From: Heyndrickxia ginsengihumi
GTDB lineage: Bacteria > Bacillota > Bacilli > Bacillales > Bacillaceae_C
Reading direction: 5' to 3'
DNA: 64,000 nucleotides
Assembly: GCF_011008565.1 (NCBI RefSeq)
Contig: NZ_JAAIWK010000016.1
Location: 22,467 to 86,466 of the forward strand
Position 1 is the first letter of the stretch; every line of letters starts with the position of its first letter. The notes beneath the pieces were generated by a model. It saw nothing but the letters and a program-made list of their open reading frames with translations. It did no database searches and had not been told where the DNA came from. Position numbers and translations under genes: made by a program. Below are positions 9,495 to 18,637 of this stretch, in pieces.

Positions 9495-9914
9495 ATGAAT
9501 ACATTATTAAACAAGAATCGAGGTTTTACGCTAGTAGAAGTGCTATTGTCGATTACGATCCTAAGTATTGTTATTCTTGTTGTAGGCTCTGTTCTAGCGA
9601 ATAATGCTACATATACGAAAATGGCTGATAATAAGCTGCCCGCGATTCAAATTGCGAATAGTATATTGCAAGTCTACCAACAAAAGAGTTTTACCGATTT
9701 AGAACCAGAAATAGGAAAAAAAGAACAAGTAAATATTCAAGATGTGCTAGGATTAGATTCTTCTTCTGAAGTTTCGCAATATAAAGCATATGTAGAAATC
9801 TCAAAAAATGAAGATAGCCGCCTCACCAATCGCCTATTACTCGTAAAAGTGTCGGTAGAAACTAATGGAGATAGCGGCAATGCAACCGAGCTGGAAGGGT
9901 ATGTAAAGCAATGA
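9495..9914 (+). CDS. Minor type IV pilin (PilV/type I pseudopilin-like)
   Basis: A 139-residue prepilin. The leader is short and basic, and the cleavage motif NRG|FTLVE at residues 8-15 has Glu at +5 of the mature protein, followed by the hydrophobic stalk VLLSITILSIVILVVGSVLA. The remainder is a small soluble head rich in Asn/Asp. Prepilins of this type are cleaved by PilD (encoded at 20424) and incorporated into the pilus, where low-abundance ones are thought to prime assembly. It is the first gene after the locus promoter; its stop overlaps the next start by 4 bases (ATGA), so the two are translationally coupled. Start ATG follows TGGGGGTT. Confidence 0.85.
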   Translation: MNTLLNKNRGFTLVEVLLSITILSIVILVVGSVLANNATYTKMADNKLPAIQIANSILQVYQQKSFTDLEPEIGKKEQVNIQDVLGLDSSSEVSQYKAYVEISKNEDSRLTNRLLLVKVSVETNGDSGNATELEGYVKQ

Positions 9915-10420
9915 AGATACATAATGAAAAAGGGGTAACGTTAGTCGAGCTATTGGCGGCCATTTTAATTTCGACGATTATTATTGGTGTGATCTACTCA
10001 GTGTTTATAATGACGATTACAAAAACAAAAGAAGATATGAATCAAAAATCTTTTATTAAAGATCAAACAGCAATCCTCCAGTATATGGATAGGACAATGG
10101 AAAATGTTGATGATGTGGAAGTTGTTAGTGATACAGACGATAGTGGAAGATTTACAAGTTTTAATGCGATAAATATAAAAACGGTTGAAGGCGCGGATCA
10201 TTCCTTTACACAGCAAGAGACAAGTGTACCAATTGCTATTGCGAATAATAATTTAGAGATTGACAATACAATGATAAACAATGATGGCATTTCATTGGAT
10301 GGTACGACATTTGTCATTAAAAATGGCACTTTGCAATGTAATTTTGTCATGAAAGACACAAAAAACAATCTTACAAAGCAGTTTTTTGCTTCTTATAAAT
10401 TAAGAGGGGAGGGGGATTAA
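9911..10420 (+). CDS. Minor type IV pilin (PilW/PulJ-like)
   Basis: A 169-residue prepilin with the processing site EKG|VTLVE at residues 7-13, Glu at +5, then a hydrophobic helix (LLAAILISTIIIGVIYSVFIM). The head (QTAILQYMDRTMENVDDVE...) resembles the PilW/PulJ group, in which a conserved N-terminal helix is followed by a beta domain. It overlaps the gene before it and ends three bases before the next, which fits a set of minor pilins assembled together at the pilus tip. The assignment to a pilin is firm from the leader; the subclass is an inference from order and size. Confidence 0.8.
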   Translation: MKIHNEKGVTLVELLAAILISTIIIGVIYSVFIMTITKTKEDMNQKSFIKDQTAILQYMDRTMENVDDVEVVSDTDDSGRFTSFNAINIKTVEGADHSFTQQETSVPIAIANNNLEIDNTMINNDGISLDGTTFVIKNGTLQCNFVMKDTKNNLTKQFFASYKLRGEGD

Positions 10421-10423
10421 TAC

Positions 10424-12106
10424 ATGAAGCTTCGCCGTCGAGAAGAAGGTTATACACTTATTACAGTGTTATTGATTTTTACAGTCGTCACCATTATTGC
10501 GGTTACTTTAATGGCGGCATCTGTCAGTACATTTAAATTTGTAAAGTCATCGGAAAATAAAACGAAGGACAAGCTAAATGCAGAAATGGTGTTAGATGAA
10601 GCAACAGCACTAATTCAAAATGAACTAGATGGAATTAATTCGACATTAAGTACTGGCTCTATCCTCCCCAATCAATTGTTGACAATGATGCAAAATTCGC
10701 TCAATCGTGTTGCACAAGAAAAAAAGAACCAATGTACGATTACGTATGATACGTTGAAAGACGGCTCAGATGCGGATGGCGTTGTTCTAGAAAAAGTGAC
10801 GATTACCGTGCCTGTTGGTGATTCTGGGAAAGTATTGAAAAAGGTTATAACGCTATCAACAGTATCGAATGCTTTACAATATACTGCTGTTACGCCTTCC
10901 AATTTATATTTATACGGCGCTCCATATATTGACGGGGATGTGAATGTTGGTGGTGACTTATTTACTTCAAATTATGGAACATACATTTTAGGACAAACTA
11001 ATTATGTGCGGACTTCTTATCCAGCAATTAACGGGAGTCTAACAGTCAAGGGAAAATATTATTATTCGGATAGAGCTCCGTATATTTGGAAAAATTTTAA
11101 TACAACGAATATGCAAAACTATTTTTCCGTTGTACCAAAAATAGCCGATCGAAATTTGTCAGTTGATACGATTGATGTGGGCGGGATTATTGATAAGAAA
11201 AAGCTTTCATGGCCGAATAATATACCGCCACAAATTCCAATTTTAGGGGATAAAGTTATTTATGGAAATCAATCAGATTCAACAAGTAAGTATTTTAGTA
11301 GTTTAACCCTTCAAACAAACAGCAGTTATACAGTAAATGGGAACCTATATATCAATAATCTTCTTAATTTCGGCGGAAATTTGACGATTGGAAAAAATAG
11401 CAGTTTAGTCGTCAACGGTGATTTATACATTGACAATGATTTAGTTTCGGTCGGAAATCTAAAAGTAAACGGAAATATATATGTTAGCGGTAATGCTGAT
11501 ATAAGCGGAAATTTAACCATTACGGGTAATAATCATTATATTTATATTGACAATAGCACGAAAACATTACTTGGCATTTCATTGGATCCTATCCAATCAG
11601 ATGTAACGCTGCACGACTTAACATTAGATGGAGTGATGTATATAAATAGAAAGGCATATCTTCGGGATGATGTTAATACAAACGGCAGCATTTACGTACG
11701 CAATAGTATTGATGTACAAAACTTATCTAATAATGATGGAACACTCGTATTATTATGTGATGGTGATATTCAGCTCGCTAATAATAATGAATTTAATGAT
11801 AACCCTAAAGTGATAGATGCCTTTTTTTATTCAAACGAAGAACTATTTATTTATGGAATTGGTTCTAATTTGAAAATTAATGGAGGCATATACGGTAATC
11901 CAATAAAATTAAGTGCGTCAAAAGGTACAACCTATGAAAACTGGAACAGCTTAACTTTTCAAAAGCAACAGGAAACAATAGATCCGACAAAGTCTAGACT
12001 GTCCATTTATTTCAAACCGGACTTAATTTTAAACTTGCCAAAAGGAGTACCGACTGTTAATAAGGTTACTTTAAAAGAGATAGATACGTCATTTGATGAT
12101 AAATAA
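10424..12106 (+). CDS. Large minor pilin with beta-repeat domain, lacking Glu5 (PilX/GspK-like tip candidate)
   Basis: A 560-residue prepilin, far larger than its neighbours. The leader ends EEG|YTLIT: the glycine is present but residue +5 is Thr instead of Glu, as in GspK/PilX-type pseudopilins that sit at the tip. After the hydrophobic helix, residues about 160-460 are full of short repeats of the form NGNLYINN, NGDLYIDND, NGNIYVSGN and SGNLTITGN, suggesting a right-handed beta-solenoid as in polymer-forming or adhesin domains. No catalytic motif is visible. It is the third gene of the minor-pilin set, starting three bases after the previous one. A tip adhesin or assembly-priming role is inference. 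Confidence 0.75.
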   Translation: MKLRRREEGYTLITVLLIFTVVTIIAVTLMAASVSTFKFVKSSENKTKDKLNAEMVLDEATALIQNELDGINSTLSTGSILPNQLLTMMQNSLNRVAQEKKNQCTITYDTLKDGSDADGVVLEKVTITVPVGDSGKVLKKVITLSTVSNALQYTAVTPSNLYLYGAPYIDGDVNVGGDLFTSNYGTYILGQTNYVRTSYPAINGSLTVKGKYYYSDRAPYIWKNFNTTNMQNYFSVVPKIADRNLSVDTIDVGGIIDKKKLSWPNNIPPQIPILGDKVIYGNQSDSTSKYFSSLTLQTNSSYTVNGNLYINNLLNFGGNLTIGKNSSLVVNGDLYIDNDLVSVGNLKVNGNIYVSGNADISGNLTITGNNHYIYIDNSTKTLLGISLDPIQSDVTLHDLTLDGVMYINRKAYLRDDVNTNGSIYVRNSIDVQNLSNNDGTLVLLCDGDIQLANNNEFNDNPKVIDAFFYSNEELFIYGIGSNLKINGGIYGNPIKLSASKGTTYENWNSLTFQKQQETIDPTKSRLSIYFKPDLILNLPKGVPTVNKVTLKEIDTSFDDK

Positions 12107-12255
12107 TGCTGGAAATTTCTAAAAAAATTTAGCACTATCTTCCCATTCTGATTTATTTATAATACAATTACTTTAGTTGAATTTCGACAATAATAGCGTT
12201 TTTTTTGAGACCTTATTCTTACAAAAATATTATAACTAAGGAAAGGGGTGAGAAT

Positions 12256-13683
12256 TTGGACTTACTCACTCTAGCAGTTTCCATAATCGCTTTTGCGATT
12301 GCATGTGCCGTCTTTTTTATTTTTCCTTTCGGATTTTCCAAAAAGGGTATTACCATCATTGTGATTACTGCATTTTTATTATCATTATTTAGCTTTCTGA
12401 CAACGACGTTATTTTCAATATCGCTTAGTCTAATGATTACATTTTTATTAGTATTATGTATATCCTATATCGTCGGAAAACGACTAAACCGCGTTATATT
12501 TACAGAGGACGAAAACGATGCAGAAGCAGATGTTGCAGTAGAGTATCAGTCTTTCTATCATAAACAATCTGAAGGAATAGAAGACATCCAAAGCAATACA
12601 ATCCAATCGATTCAAACTGAATCAAGCATTCAAACAACTGATAAGGAACATATGCAGCCTGATATAATAGCTAGCAATGAACAAGATGAAGATAAAGTTC
12701 AGCATCAAGACGAAAAATTGGTTGAGGATATGGAAGATTGGGAAGAATTACTAGATCAATCATCTCAGCACGAACAACTAGAACAGGAAGTTATTGCAGA
12801 GCAGTCGGTTGAACATGCAATAGTAACAAGTCCATCTTCCAACATTGATGATGAAAGTGAAACAAGCTTTTTAGACAATCGAATTTCATCGCTTGAATGG
12901 CAAGATGAAATAGAAGTTTCTAATGAAGAAAAGCAAGCTGAGAGTGAAATCGCTGCACATGTGGAAGACTGGATCATAGAGGTTGAACAACCGCTACCAC
13001 CTACTGAAGAAAATATTGAGGAGATTCATGATCTTCCGCAAGAAGAATCACTATCTTCAAAGGAAGATAGTATTATTTCTTTATCGCAGTCAAATGATGA
13101 TGCGGATGATCACGAAGAAAGGCATGATCAGCCTGCAATAGAATTAAAGACTGTAGAAGTACAGCAATATGTTCATGAAGATGATGAAATGTCCAAGGAA
13201 GATGCAGCACTTTCAAGTGAAGACGGATGGACACAAATGGCTGAAGAAGACAGTTCTTTACTCGAGGATATGGGGCAACCGTTGGAGAATGATGCACAAC
13301 CATTAGTAGAGAATAACGAGGAGCAAAGCCAAGATGAATTGCCTGTGGACGAAGACGGGCATCAAGACAATCAATTGCTTGCTTCACAAACAGAAGAACA
13401 TTCGAGATTGCAGAAGCAGCTTATCAAAACACTTCTTGAACAGCTACATATATATAAGAGTGCATTGCCTGCACACGAATATGAGCAATTAGTAATAGAT
13501 CATCTCAAACCCGCACTTTCGAAACAAGACTATTTTACGTTTGCAAGCTTGTTAATTGAACATTATATTACGAGTCATAATCGTGAGAAGCTATCGAAAT
13601 TATTAGATGATTTATTAAGTAAATATGTACAATTCCCAGTGATTCAAGAAGAACTTTTATTTATAAAGAATAAATATTGTTAG
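12256..13683 (+). CDS. Unknown membrane protein with long acidic region, in the pilus locus
   Basis: I do not recognise this protein. It is 475 residues long when started at the TTG at 12256, which follows GAAAGGGGTGAG; a TTG at 12205 has no ribosome site. Residues 1-75 form about three membrane segments (LAVSIIAFAIACAVFFIF; GITIIVITAFLLSLFSFL; LSLMITFLLVLCISYIVG). Residues about 85-380 are strongly acidic and low in complexity, rich in Glu, Asp and Gln. The last 95 residues (LQKQLIKTLLEQLHIYKSAL ... LIEHYITSHNREKL) are predicted helical and may be a folded domain. It lies between the minor pilins and the PRC-barrel gene, on the same strand, so a role in the pilus machine is plausible but unproven. 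Confidence 0.75.
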   Translation: MDLLTLAVSIIAFAIACAVFFIFPFGFSKKGITIIVITAFLLSLFSFLTTTLFSISLSLMITFLLVLCISYIVGKRLNRVIFTEDENDAEADVAVEYQSFYHKQSEGIEDIQSNTIQSIQTESSIQTTDKEHMQPDIIASNEQDEDKVQHQDEKLVEDMEDWEELLDQSSQHEQLEQEVIAEQSVEHAIVTSPSSNIDDESETSFLDNRISSLEWQDEIEVSNEEKQAESEIAAHVEDWIIEVEQPLPPTEENIEEIHDLPQEESLSSKEDSIISLSQSNDDADDHEERHDQPAIELKTVEVQQYVHEDDEMSKEDAALSSEDGWTQMAEEDSSLLEDMGQPLENDAQPLVENNEEQSQDELPVDEDGHQDNQLLASQTEEHSRLQKQLIKTLLEQLHIYKSALPAHEYEQLVIDHLKPALSKQDYFTFASLLIEHYITSHNREKLSKLLDDLLSKYVQFPVIQEELLFIKNKYC

Positions 13684-13753
13684 ATTGACTGCTTATTTTA
13701 GCTAATGAAATACATGAAGACAGAATATGAAGATTACAGGTGTGGTGAACAAA

Positions 13754-14500
13754 ATGAAAAAGAGCTTACAAATTTTAGGACAACCGATTATTAGTATTTT
13801 AGATGGTACGGAAATAGGAAAGGTGAAATCTCTAGTCATTAATCCGGATAAGGGGGCTATTGATTTTTTAACAATTGAACACGAGGATTGGCAAGTAAGC
13901 GTCAAGGCGATTCCATTTAAAAAGGTAATTGGAATTGGCGCATACGCCGTAACAGTCGATAGCGACAGAGCAGTTATTGATTTAAATGAAATTCCGATTG
14001 CTAATCAGCTCGTCAATAAAAAAATTAAAATTATTGCGACGAAAGTAATGACGCGTAAAGGTGAACTTCTTGGCGAAGTGAAAGAATATTATGTTGATGA
14101 TGAAACAGGCAATCTTCTCGGACTTGTTTTACAAATTCATGAACAAGAAGTGGTAATGTCTTCTGAGTTTGTGCTGACGTATGGAAAAGATATTATCATC
14201 GTTCAAGAAGAGGCAGCTTCGCATTTCTTAAATTCAGCTGAACAGTTGATTCAACTGGAAAGTGAGGAAGCGAGTGAACTACACCATGAAGCTGACCAAG
14301 TAGAGAATGGCGAACTCAATTTGTTTAAAGAGAAACAAGTTCAGCTTTTGAAAGGAAAAAAAGTAAAAGAAGACATTTTGAATCATGATGGTGATGTGAT
14401 CATTGCAGCTGGTACCATTTTGACAGCTGAAGATGTGGTACGGGCGCAAAATGCGGGGGCCGGTGTGGTTGTTGAATTATCGATGAACGTAGAAGAATAA
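13754..14500 (+). CDS. PRC-barrel domain protein
   Basis: A 248-residue soluble protein with two PRC-barrel-like units: PIISILDGTEIGKVKSLVIN ... IPFKKVIGIGAYAVTVD and a second one, VMTRKGELLGEVKEYYVDDE ... EFVLTYGKDIIIV. PRC barrels are small beta domains that bind partner proteins or RNA. The C-terminus has KVKEDILNHDGDVIIAAGTI, a pattern of the kind seen where a barrel-sandwich or S-layer type motif follows. I place the start at the ATG at 13754, which follows AGGTGTGGTG; the ATG at 13727 has a poorer site. It sits inside the pilus locus, 19 bases before the VanW-like gene; the specific role is unknown. Confidence 0.8.
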   Translation: MKKSLQILGQPIISILDGTEIGKVKSLVINPDKGAIDFLTIEHEDWQVSVKAIPFKKVIGIGAYAVTVDSDRAVIDLNEIPIANQLVNKKIKIIATKVMTRKGELLGEVKEYYVDDETGNLLGLVLQIHEQEVVMSSEFVLTYGKDIIIVQEEAASHFLNSAEQLIQLESEEASELHHEADQVENGELNLFKEKQVQLLKGKKVKEDILNHDGDVIIAAGTILTAEDVVRAQNAGAGVVVELSMNVEE

Positions 14501-14519
14501 AGAGAGGTGGGGGTGAAGT

Positions 14520-15911
14520 GTGGGAAACAAACATTTTTTCAAAATATTTCTGGCGTTGTTTTTCAGCACGTTCTTCATTTTTAGTTTCTCACATTTCGGG
14601 GTTTTCGCAGTGAAAAAAGGATTTGGAATGAATGATCAATTTGCAGACGGCACATCCATCGGAGGTGTCGATATCTCTGGCATGACGAAAAACGAGGCGC
14701 AGCAAAAACTAGAAAAATCTGTACAGTCATGGGAAAAGTCGAGTCATATTACGATTAATTATTTAGATCAGTCTATCAAACTACCAACAAGTAAACTGCA
14801 ATTTAACATTGATGAAAGTTTGAATCAAGCGAGGGACGGGAAAGCATCACCCCTTACCGTTACTTTAGACAGCAGTAACCTGATGGATGAAATTTCAAAC
14901 ACTTTTAAATCGATAAACCTCGAAGATTGGAATATTGCTAGATTAAATGAAAATATATGCAAAGTGGCTTCGAATTTACAAACAGGCAATCACGATTACC
15001 ATCTAGTTGATTATGCCATCGACGGCGACAAAAAGAGTAAAATTGTTGCAAAGGCTGAATTAACTAGTATACCTGAAGACGCTCAATATGATATTGCAGC
15101 TTGGGTTAAGCAATTCAAGCAGATTAAAATCCCTGCGCAATCGGCTTTTTCTTTATTAGATGTTACAAAAATGGATCCAGCAGTGACCTATTCTGAAAAT
15201 GATCTTAGTATGATTGCAACGACGATTTATCAAGCCATTTTACCGACAAATTTTGAAATAATCGATCGCTATATAAGCAGTGAACTTCCTTCCTATGCAG
15301 TGCTTGGCGAGGAAGCAAAAGTTGTGCCAAATAAGCTTGATTTTGTCTTTATCAATCCGAATACATCTGCTTATAAGCTTCATTTTGCATATAGCAATCA
15401 TACATTGTCCGTTTCTGTGGTCGGAACTCCTTTTTTGGAAAAATATAAGATTTTGAAAAAGAATTACAAGACGTTTTCTCCAAAAACGGTCGTTCATTAT
15501 AATAAGACGTTAAAAGCGAGCCAATCGGTCGTTTTACAGGCGGGAAAAGCAGGGCAGTATGTGAAATTGTATCGGAAAATATATGATCAAAATCATGCAT
15601 TGCTAAAATCGGAACTCATCTCAGAAGATTTTTATCCGTCTGTCCCAAAAATTATTTCTAAAGCATATCCAGAAGAAACAACAACAGATACAGCTGGAAC
15701 GGACCAGCAATCAACGGACGGCAATAGTGAAGCACAAAATACAGTTACAGATTCGGCACAGACAAACCAGCAGCAACATTCAGATGAAAAGACATCAAGC
15801 AATGATTCATCAAGTCAAAAGGATAAAAGTGCAGATTCAGCATCAACAGATTCTGCTAAATCTGCAAGCGTAAAAGCTGACAACTCGAAAGATGATAAAA
15901 GTGGGGAATGA
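14520..15911 (+). CDS. Exported VanW-like protein with G5-like C-terminal part
   Basis: A 463-residue protein starting at a GTG after AGAGGTGGGG. Residues about 6-32 are a signal peptide or membrane anchor. Residues 45-130 (GGVDISGMTKNEAQQKLEK...) resemble the peptidoglycan-binding domain that often precedes VanW; residues about 195-320 (IPAQSAFSLLDV ... IATTIYQAILPTNFEIIDRY) resemble VanW, but the usual CQVSTTLYNA motif is diverged and lacks its Cys. A G5-like segment follows (KASQSVVLQAGKAGQYVKLY), then a Ser/Thr/Asn/Lys-rich tail of about 80 residues. VanW function is not known. Position inside the pilus operon, ending just before pilB, suggests a wall-linked accessory role. Confidence 0.8.
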   Translation: MGNKHFFKIFLALFFSTFFIFSFSHFGVFAVKKGFGMNDQFADGTSIGGVDISGMTKNEAQQKLEKSVQSWEKSSHITINYLDQSIKLPTSKLQFNIDESLNQARDGKASPLTVTLDSSNLMDEISNTFKSINLEDWNIARLNENICKVASNLQTGNHDYHLVDYAIDGDKKSKIVAKAELTSIPEDAQYDIAAWVKQFKQIKIPAQSAFSLLDVTKMDPAVTYSENDLSMIATTIYQAILPTNFEIIDRYISSELPSYAVLGEEAKVVPNKLDFVFINPNTSAYKLHFAYSNHTLSVSVVGTPFLEKYKILKKNYKTFSPKTVVHYNKTLKASQSVVLQAGKAGQYVKLYRKIYDQNHALLKSELISEDFYPSVPKIISKAYPEETTTDTAGTDQQSTDGNSEAQNTVTDSAQTNQQQHSDEKTSSNDSSSQKDKSADSASTDSAKSASVKADNSKDDKSGE

Positions 15912-15913
15912 TG

Positions 15914-17575
15914 ATGAAGGTACAACGTAAACGGCTAGGAGATTTATTGATTGAATCAGGTCTTATTACCTCTGAACAGTTGGAAATGGCGCTTCAGGAA
16001 AAAGGGGAGGGTCAAAAATTAGGTGATGTCCTTTTGCAGCGCGGATATATCACAGAACAGCAGCTTATAGAAGCGTTGGAGTTTCAGCTCGGAATACCGC
16101 ATGTCAGTCTTTTCCGCTATCCTTTTGACCAAAAATTAATGAATCTCGTTCCTAAAGAAGAAGCGAAACGGAATTTACTTATCCCGCTAAAAAAAGAGGG
16201 GGATAAGCTATTCGTTGCGATGGCCGATCCAATGGATTTTTATGCAATTGATGACTTACGGTTATCTACCGGTTTTCACATTGAACCGGTGATTGCCTCA
16301 AAAGACGATATTCTTCGGGCAATTGGAAAGTACTACGATTTAGATGACAGCATGGAAGAGATGCTGAATGAAATGCTGGCCAATGAGGATGCCCCGGATG
16401 ATCAAACGGGTGAGGAAGATTCCCCGGTTGTTCAGCTAGTAAACCAAATATTACAACTTGCAATTCAACAACGAGCCAGTGATATTCATTTAGATCCGCA
16501 GGAAACAAAATTAATTGTCCGCTATCGGATCGACGGTATATTACGGACCGAGAGAGTTTTGCCGAAACATATGCAAAGCGTCCTAACGGCACGGATTAAA
16601 ATTATGGCGAATCTTGATATTACTGAGCATCGCGTCCCACAAGATGGGCGCATCAAAATTGATTTTGATTTTCATCCGGTGGATATTCGCGTTTCCACTT
16701 TACCGACGATTTACGGGGAAAAGATCGTTTTACGTATTCTTGACTTAACGAGTGCCGTGAACGATATTCATAATTTAGGCTTTAACAAGCTAAATTTAAA
16801 ACGGTTTTCAAAACTAATTGAGCGTCCAAACGGCATTATTTTAATTACAGGACCGACTGGTTCTGGAAAATCATCAACTTTATATGCGGCACTTAATCAA
16901 TTAAATAATGAAAAAGTAAACATCATTACCGTTGAAGATCCAGTAGAATATCAGCTTGAAGGTGTGAATCAAATTCAAGTGAATCCAGCAATAGGCATGA
17001 CTTTTGGACAAGGTTTGCGCGCGATTTTACGTCAAGATCCAAATATTATTATGATTGGTGAAATTAGGGATAAAGAAACAGCTGAGATTGCCGTACGTGC
17101 CTCGCTTACTGGACATTTAGTCTTAAGCACGTTACATACGAACGATGCTCTAGGAACGATTACACGTTTAATCGATATGGGAGTGGAGCCATTCCTTGTT
17201 GCCTCTTCGCTTAGTGGTATCGTATCACAGCGTTTAGTACGGAAAGTTTGCCGCGATTGTGCAGAAGAACAGCCGCCTAGTCAACGGGAAATCGAAATCT
17301 TTGCAAACCGTGGGATGAAAATAGATAAAATCGTTCGAGGACGCGGCTGCGGCAATTGCAATATGACGGGCTACAAAGGTCGAATTGCGATTCAAGAGTT
17401 GCTTACAATCGATGAAAATATTCGGCGTGGGATTATGAATGCAGAACCAGGTTCAAAGCTTAAGGAATATGCGATTCTCAATAAAACGATTTTTTTAATT
17501 GATGATGGATTATTAAAGGTAAAGCAAGGTTTAACAACAACAGAAGAAATTTTACGTGTTGCTTTACCAGAGTAG
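15914..17575 (+). CDS. pilB: Type IV pilus extension ATPase
   Basis: Cytoplasmic hexameric ATPase that powers pilus assembly. The 553-residue protein has an N-terminal MshEN-type domain (RLGDLLIESGLITSEQLEMA, repeated as LGDVLLQRGYITEQQLIEAL), Walker A GPTGSGKSS near residue 316, the Asp box, Walker B ILRQDPNIIMIGEIRD near 372-387, the His box GHLVLSTLHTNDA and the zinc-binding cysteines CRDC and CGNC (near 446 and 479) characteristic of GspE/PilB. Three ATG codons follow one another at 15908-15916; the third is best spaced from GTGGGG. It follows the VanW-like gene by two bases and abuts pilT. Confidence 0.96.
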   Translation: MKVQRKRLGDLLIESGLITSEQLEMALQEKGEGQKLGDVLLQRGYITEQQLIEALEFQLGIPHVSLFRYPFDQKLMNLVPKEEAKRNLLIPLKKEGDKLFVAMADPMDFYAIDDLRLSTGFHIEPVIASKDDILRAIGKYYDLDDSMEEMLNEMLANEDAPDDQTGEEDSPVVQLVNQILQLAIQQRASDIHLDPQETKLIVRYRIDGILRTERVLPKHMQSVLTARIKIMANLDITEHRVPQDGRIKIDFDFHPVDIRVSTLPTIYGEKIVLRILDLTSAVNDIHNLGFNKLNLKRFSKLIERPNGIILITGPTGSGKSSTLYAALNQLNNEKVNIITVEDPVEYQLEGVNQIQVNPAIGMTFGQGLRAILRQDPNIIMIGEIRDKETAEIAVRASLTGHLVLSTLHTNDALGTITRLIDMGVEPFLVASSLSGIVSQRLVRKVCRDCAEEQPPSQREIEIFANRGMKIDKIVRGRGCGNCNMTGYKGRIAIQELLTIDENIRRGIMNAEPGSKLKEYAILNKTIFLIDDGLLKVKQGLTTTEEILRVALPE

Positions 17576-17584
17576 GTGAAAAGA

Positions 17585-18637
17585 TTGAAGGAAAAAATTG
17601 AGTATTTATTGCGAGTTTCCTTTGAATTAAAGGCATCAGATCTTCATTTAACAGTTGGTGTTCCGCCGATTATGCGCTTGAACGGTCAGTTAAAAAAATA
17701 TGGGAAAGAACCGTTAACACCGCAATTGACAGAGGCGATGGCAAAAGCGATTATATCAGAGTCAATGTGGTCGGTCTTTGAAGAACGCGGTGAACTCGAT
17801 TTTTCTTATGGCATTCCAGGCGTTTCCCGCTTTCGTATCAATGCATATCGGCAAAGATCATGCATTTCATTAGCAATCAGGATTGTTCCAACAAAAATTC
17901 CGACAATAGATGAGCTGCAGTTGCCGGCGATATTGCATTCGATTGCTGAAAAACCTCAAGGACTCATATTAGTGACAGGACCGACAGGAAGCGGAAAATC
18001 GACAACGCTTGCTGCCATGATTGATTATATGAATAAAACGGTTCACAAACATATCATCACATTAGAAGATCCGATTGAGTATCTTCATAAACATGGCAAT
18101 TGCATTATTGACCAGCGAGAAGTTGGCTTCGACACGAAAAATTTTGCGAATGGCTTGCGGGCAGCACTACGTCAAGATCCTGATGTCATCTTAGTTGGAG
18201 AGATGCGTGATTTAGAAACGATTCATACCGCAATTACAGCGGCAGAAACAGGGCATTTAGTATTCGGAACGTTGCATACATCAAGTGCGCCTTCAACGAT
18301 CGACCGTATTATTGATGTCTTTCCACCTGCCCAGCAGCCGCAAATTCGTATTCAATTAGCATCCGTGTTAGTAAGTATTATTTCACAACGCTTATTCCCT
18401 ACTGCTGATCGTAAAGGAAGGCGGGCAGCGACAGAAATTTTAATAAATAATTCGGCGATTTCTAATTTAATTCGCAATGAAAAAATCCACCAAATTGTGA
18501 ATGTCCTACAGACGAGTCGTTCACAAGGCATGCATACACTCGAAACAAATATTAAAGAATTATTGCAGCAAGGTGTGATTACGCGGGAAGCGGCAGAACC
18601 TTATTTACAGGAGATCGTGCAAAATGCCAAGATTTAA
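17585..18637 (+). CDS. pilT: Type IV pilus retraction ATPase (twitching motility protein)
   Basis: PilT disassembles the pilus and drives retraction, which gives twitching motility and DNA uptake in bacteria that have it. The 350-residue length is typical. Motifs: N-terminal SDLHLTVGVPPIMR, Walker A GPTGSGKSTT near residue 133, Walker B DPDVILVGEMRD, His box GHLVFGTLHTSSA, and AISNLIRNEK, the PilT-specific AIRNLIRE-like element near the C-terminus. No tetracysteine motif, which distinguishes it from PilB. The TTG at 17585, six bases after AGGTG, is preferred over a GTG at 17576 inside the ribosome site. The end overlaps pilC by 14 bases. Confidence 0.95.
   Translation: MKEKIEYLLRVSFELKASDLHLTVGVPPIMRLNGQLKKYGKEPLTPQLTEAMAKAIISESMWSVFEERGELDFSYGIPGVSRFRINAYRQRSCISLAIRIVPTKIPTIDELQLPAILHSIAEKPQGLILVTGPTGSGKSTTLAAMIDYMNKTVHKHIITLEDPIEYLHKHGNCIIDQREVGFDTKNFANGLRAALRQDPDVILVGEMRDLETIHTAITAAETGHLVFGTLHTSSAPSTIDRIIDVFPPAQQPQIRIQLASVLVSIISQRLFPTADRKGRRAATEILINNSAISNLIRNEKIHQIVNVLQTSRSQGMHTLETNIKELLQQGVITREAAEPYLQEIVQNAKI

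Noticed and set aside
16266..16592. 108-codon reverse-strand frame inside pilB
   Set aside because: Shadow of the conserved pilB coding sequence.
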